Origin: Rhizobiaceae bacterium
GTDB lineage: Bacteria; Pseudomonadota; Alphaproteobacteria; Rhizobiales; Rhizobiaceae
Assembly: GCA_017644105.1 (NCBI GenBank)
Contig: JAEPMD010000018.1
Span: 1 to 64,000, forward strand
Direction: 5' to 3'
DNA: 64,000 bases
Positions 62,546 to 64,000 of this stretch are shown here, piece after piece. The position numbers and the translations under genes are program-made. Position 1 is the stretch's first letter, and every line of letters begins with the position of its first letter. Below the pieces are notes generated by a model. That model searched no databases. It was not told the origin of the DNA and saw nothing but the letters and a program-made list of their open reading frames with translations.

Positions 62546-62640
62546 TCACCAGATTTATCATTAAAACAATTTGTTATCCCCTTGTGCGATTACCTTCTCA
62601 TATTTATTTAGTGGGTAAGTATTGCTGATGGAGTTAACCT

Positions 62641-63480
62641 GTGCCGATCGAAATTCTAAAAGACAGAAGCGTTTTAGCCATAACTGGGCCTGATGCGGGT
62701 AACTTGTTACAAGGGCTGGTCACGGCAAATATCGACAAGATTGAAGACAATACCGTCGTCCCTTCTGCACTTTTAACTCCGCAAGGAAAAATCGCCTTTG
62801 ATTTCCTGATGGGCAAATTGGTCGACGGCTATTTTTTCGATATGCGATCAGCTTTGGTTGGTGATTTTCAAAAGCGCATGATGCTCTACAAATTACGTGC
62901 AGATGTAACCATCGCACAGCTTGAGGGCTGGCAACCGGCTGCTGTTTGGAACGAAGTACGTAAGATATCTGATGCCTATCGTGATGAACGATTTAAAGGC
63001 GAAGACGACGTCGCGCGGATTTACCAGAGTACTGATTTCGATATTGAAAGTGGAAAGTTCGACGATATCCGCATTAAAAACTTCGTCGCAGAATCAGATG
63101 GTGACTTTGAGGTCAATGATGTCTTCCCGCATGATGTTTACTTGGATTTGAACGGTGGGATTGATTTCAAAAAAGGCTGTTATGTCGGTCAAGAAGTTGT
63201 CTCCCGCATGCAGCACCGATCATCTGCGCGCAAACGCATTGCGTTGATCCAATCGGAAGGTAAAGCGTTAGCCTCTGGGCAGGACATTATCACAAATAAC
63301 AAGCCAATCGGAAAAATGGGTACGGTGTCCGATCAAATTGGCATGGCAATCATCCGTGTTGACCGATATTTTGATGCAATAGCTGCAAATCATCCGGTTC
63401 AAATCGGTGATACGGACGTCACTGTCACATTCCCGGATTGGGCAAAAGATGCCATTGAGCCCTATAAAGGTGCATCATAG
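62641..63480 (+). CDS. ygfZ: Folate-binding protein YgfZ
   Basis: YgfZ is a GcvT-like tetrahydrofolate-binding protein needed for some iron-sulfur enzymes, including tRNA thiolation enzymes. The 279-residue protein keeps the family signature KGCYVGQEVVSRMQHR, whose Cys is functionally important. The N-terminal LAITGPDAGNLLQGLVTANI and PQGKIAFDFLM are also typical. The start is GTG at 62641 with GGAG eight bases upstream. An HD-domain gene follows by 2 bases. Confidence 0.92.
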   Translation: MPIEILKDRSVLAITGPDAGNLLQGLVTANIDKIEDNTVVPSALLTPQGKIAFDFLMGKLVDGYFFDMRSALVGDFQKRMMLYKLRADVTIAQLEGWQPAAVWNEVRKISDAYRDERFKGEDDVARIYQSTDFDIESGKFDDIRIKNFVAESDGDFEVNDVFPHDVYLDLNGGIDFKKGCYVGQEVVSRMQHRSSARKRIALIQSEGKALASGQDIITNNKPIGKMGTVSDQIGMAIIRVDRYFDAIAANHPVQIGDTDVTVTFPDWAKDAIEPYKGAS

Positions 63481-63482
63481 CC

Positions 63483-64000
63483 ATGAATTCGAAAAGCGAA
63501 CAACCGCGCGCTTGGCAACGCATGCTCTCAGGGCGACGGCTCGATCTTTTAGATCCCTCACCTTTGGATATCGAGATTAAGGATCTCATCCACGGATTGG
63601 CACGGGTTGCGCGCTGGAACGGTCAAACGACGGGCAAGCATGCCTTCTCCGTCGCACAACATTCGTTGATGGTCGAACAGATCTTCACCTTATCAAACAC
63701 CAATTGTACCCCAGATGAACAACTCGTCGCGCTCTTACATGATGGCCCGGAATATGTGATCGGCGATATGATCTCTCCATTTAAAGCGATTATTGGTGAC
63801 AGCTACAAATCTGTCGAAGCGCGCTTGGAAGCTGCGATCCATTTAAGATATGGTTTACCGCCACATGCGTCAGCCGCGCTCAAAAAACGTATCAAACGCG
63901 CCGATCAAGTCTCTGCATATTTCGAAGCAACTGAGTTGGCGGGCTTTTCAGACAAGGAAGCCAGGTCATTTTTCGGCCAACCACGCGGCATAACCAAGGA
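63483..64000 (+). CDS. HD-domain phosphohydrolase (cut by the window end)
   Basis: This gene runs off the window; 172 codons are visible. The N-terminal MLSGRRLDLLDPSPLDIEI, the first metal ligand region FSVAQHSLMVEQIF, and LLHDGPEYVIGDMISPFK carry the HD pattern of YfbR/YqeK-like nucleotide hydrolases. A 5'-deoxynucleotidase-type activity is likely. It starts 2 bases after ygfZ and is probably cotranscribed. The C-terminus is not seen. Confidence 0.85.
   Translation, partial: MNSKSEQPRAWQRMLSGRRLDLLDPSPLDIEIKDLIHGLARVARWNGQTTGKHAFSVAQHSLMVEQIFTLSNTNCTPDEQLVALLHDGPEYVIGDMISPFKAIIGDSYKSVEARLEAAIHLRYGLPPHASAALKKRIKRADQVSAYFEATELAGFSDKEARSFFGQPRGITK

Noticed and set aside
1-64000. Mobile elements, CRISPR arrays, tRNA or rRNA genes
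   Set aside because: No terminal inverted repeats, transposase or integrase frames, spaced direct repeats, or tRNA-like cloverleaf signals were recognised by eye; a tRNA scan would confirm.

Overview
The window looks like chromosome from a marine-type alphaproteobacterium of the Hyphomicrobiales (Rhizobiales). This rests on the gene neighbourhood (dnaB-alr-radA-cvpA-purF; cobT/cobS with a DUF1289 gene; psd-pssA; a 5-aminolevulinate synthase hemA), an alphaproteobacterial-type FNR box, clustered GANTC sites, and a base composition clearly under 50% GC by eye. Genus cannot be fixed from the sequence alone. No rRNA, tRNA, insertion sequence, prophage or CRISPR array was seen.

Layout. 1-8.1 kb holds housekeeping and envelope genes: a membrane histidine kinase, divergent cobT/cobS for cobalamin assembly, DUF1289, a TSUP transporter, an extensin-like lipoprotein, a hotdog thioesterase, dusA and a membrane ClpP-like protein. 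8.4-16.8 kb is catabolic: a taurine/beta-alanine-type class III aminotransferase, then a tight set (PLP ammonia-lyase-like, M24 peptidase-fold enzyme, Asp/Glu racemase-family enzyme), a RutR-like TetR regulator, and the opposing preT-preA dihydropyrimidine dehydrogenase operon. 17-22.3 kb is an osmolyte operon, betC-GST-betB-betA, converting choline-O-sulfate to glycine betaine. 22.4-28.7 kb carries a second class III aminotransferase and a four-gene polyamine-type ABC importer.

28.7-35.3 kb has an SDR, ferredoxin/flavodoxin-NADP reductase, an aquaporin-CobW metallochaperone pair, hemA with an upstream consensus FNR box, and gnd. 35.7-42.7 kb is the conserved replication/repair/purine block dnaB-alr-radA-cvpA-purF-SDR, with a GANTC-rich dnaB upstream region. 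42.8-48.0 kb is a PadR-controlled RND efflux operon. 48.2-52.1 kb runs on the minus strand: arsR-atm1-like ABC exporter, then psd-pssA; a 39-bp perfect palindrome sits against the arsR start codon. 52.1-64 kb holds a large low-complexity LysM protein, a LOG-family gene, rarD, cimA, cysS, an SRAP peptidase, a NUDIX hydrolase, DUF3179, TIGR02301, a small acidic protein, ygfZ, and an HD-domain gene cut by the window edge.

Most of the window is ordinary core genome. The parts most worth checking are the ArsR/Atm1 operon and its palindrome, the 8.4-13.6 kb catabolic set (eut-like but lacking key eut/doe partners), the inverted-repeat-rich region between preT and betA, and the PadR operator with its unusual RND pump. 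Functional names are family-level readings from sequence; substrates of the transporters, aminotransferases and efflux pump are inferred.
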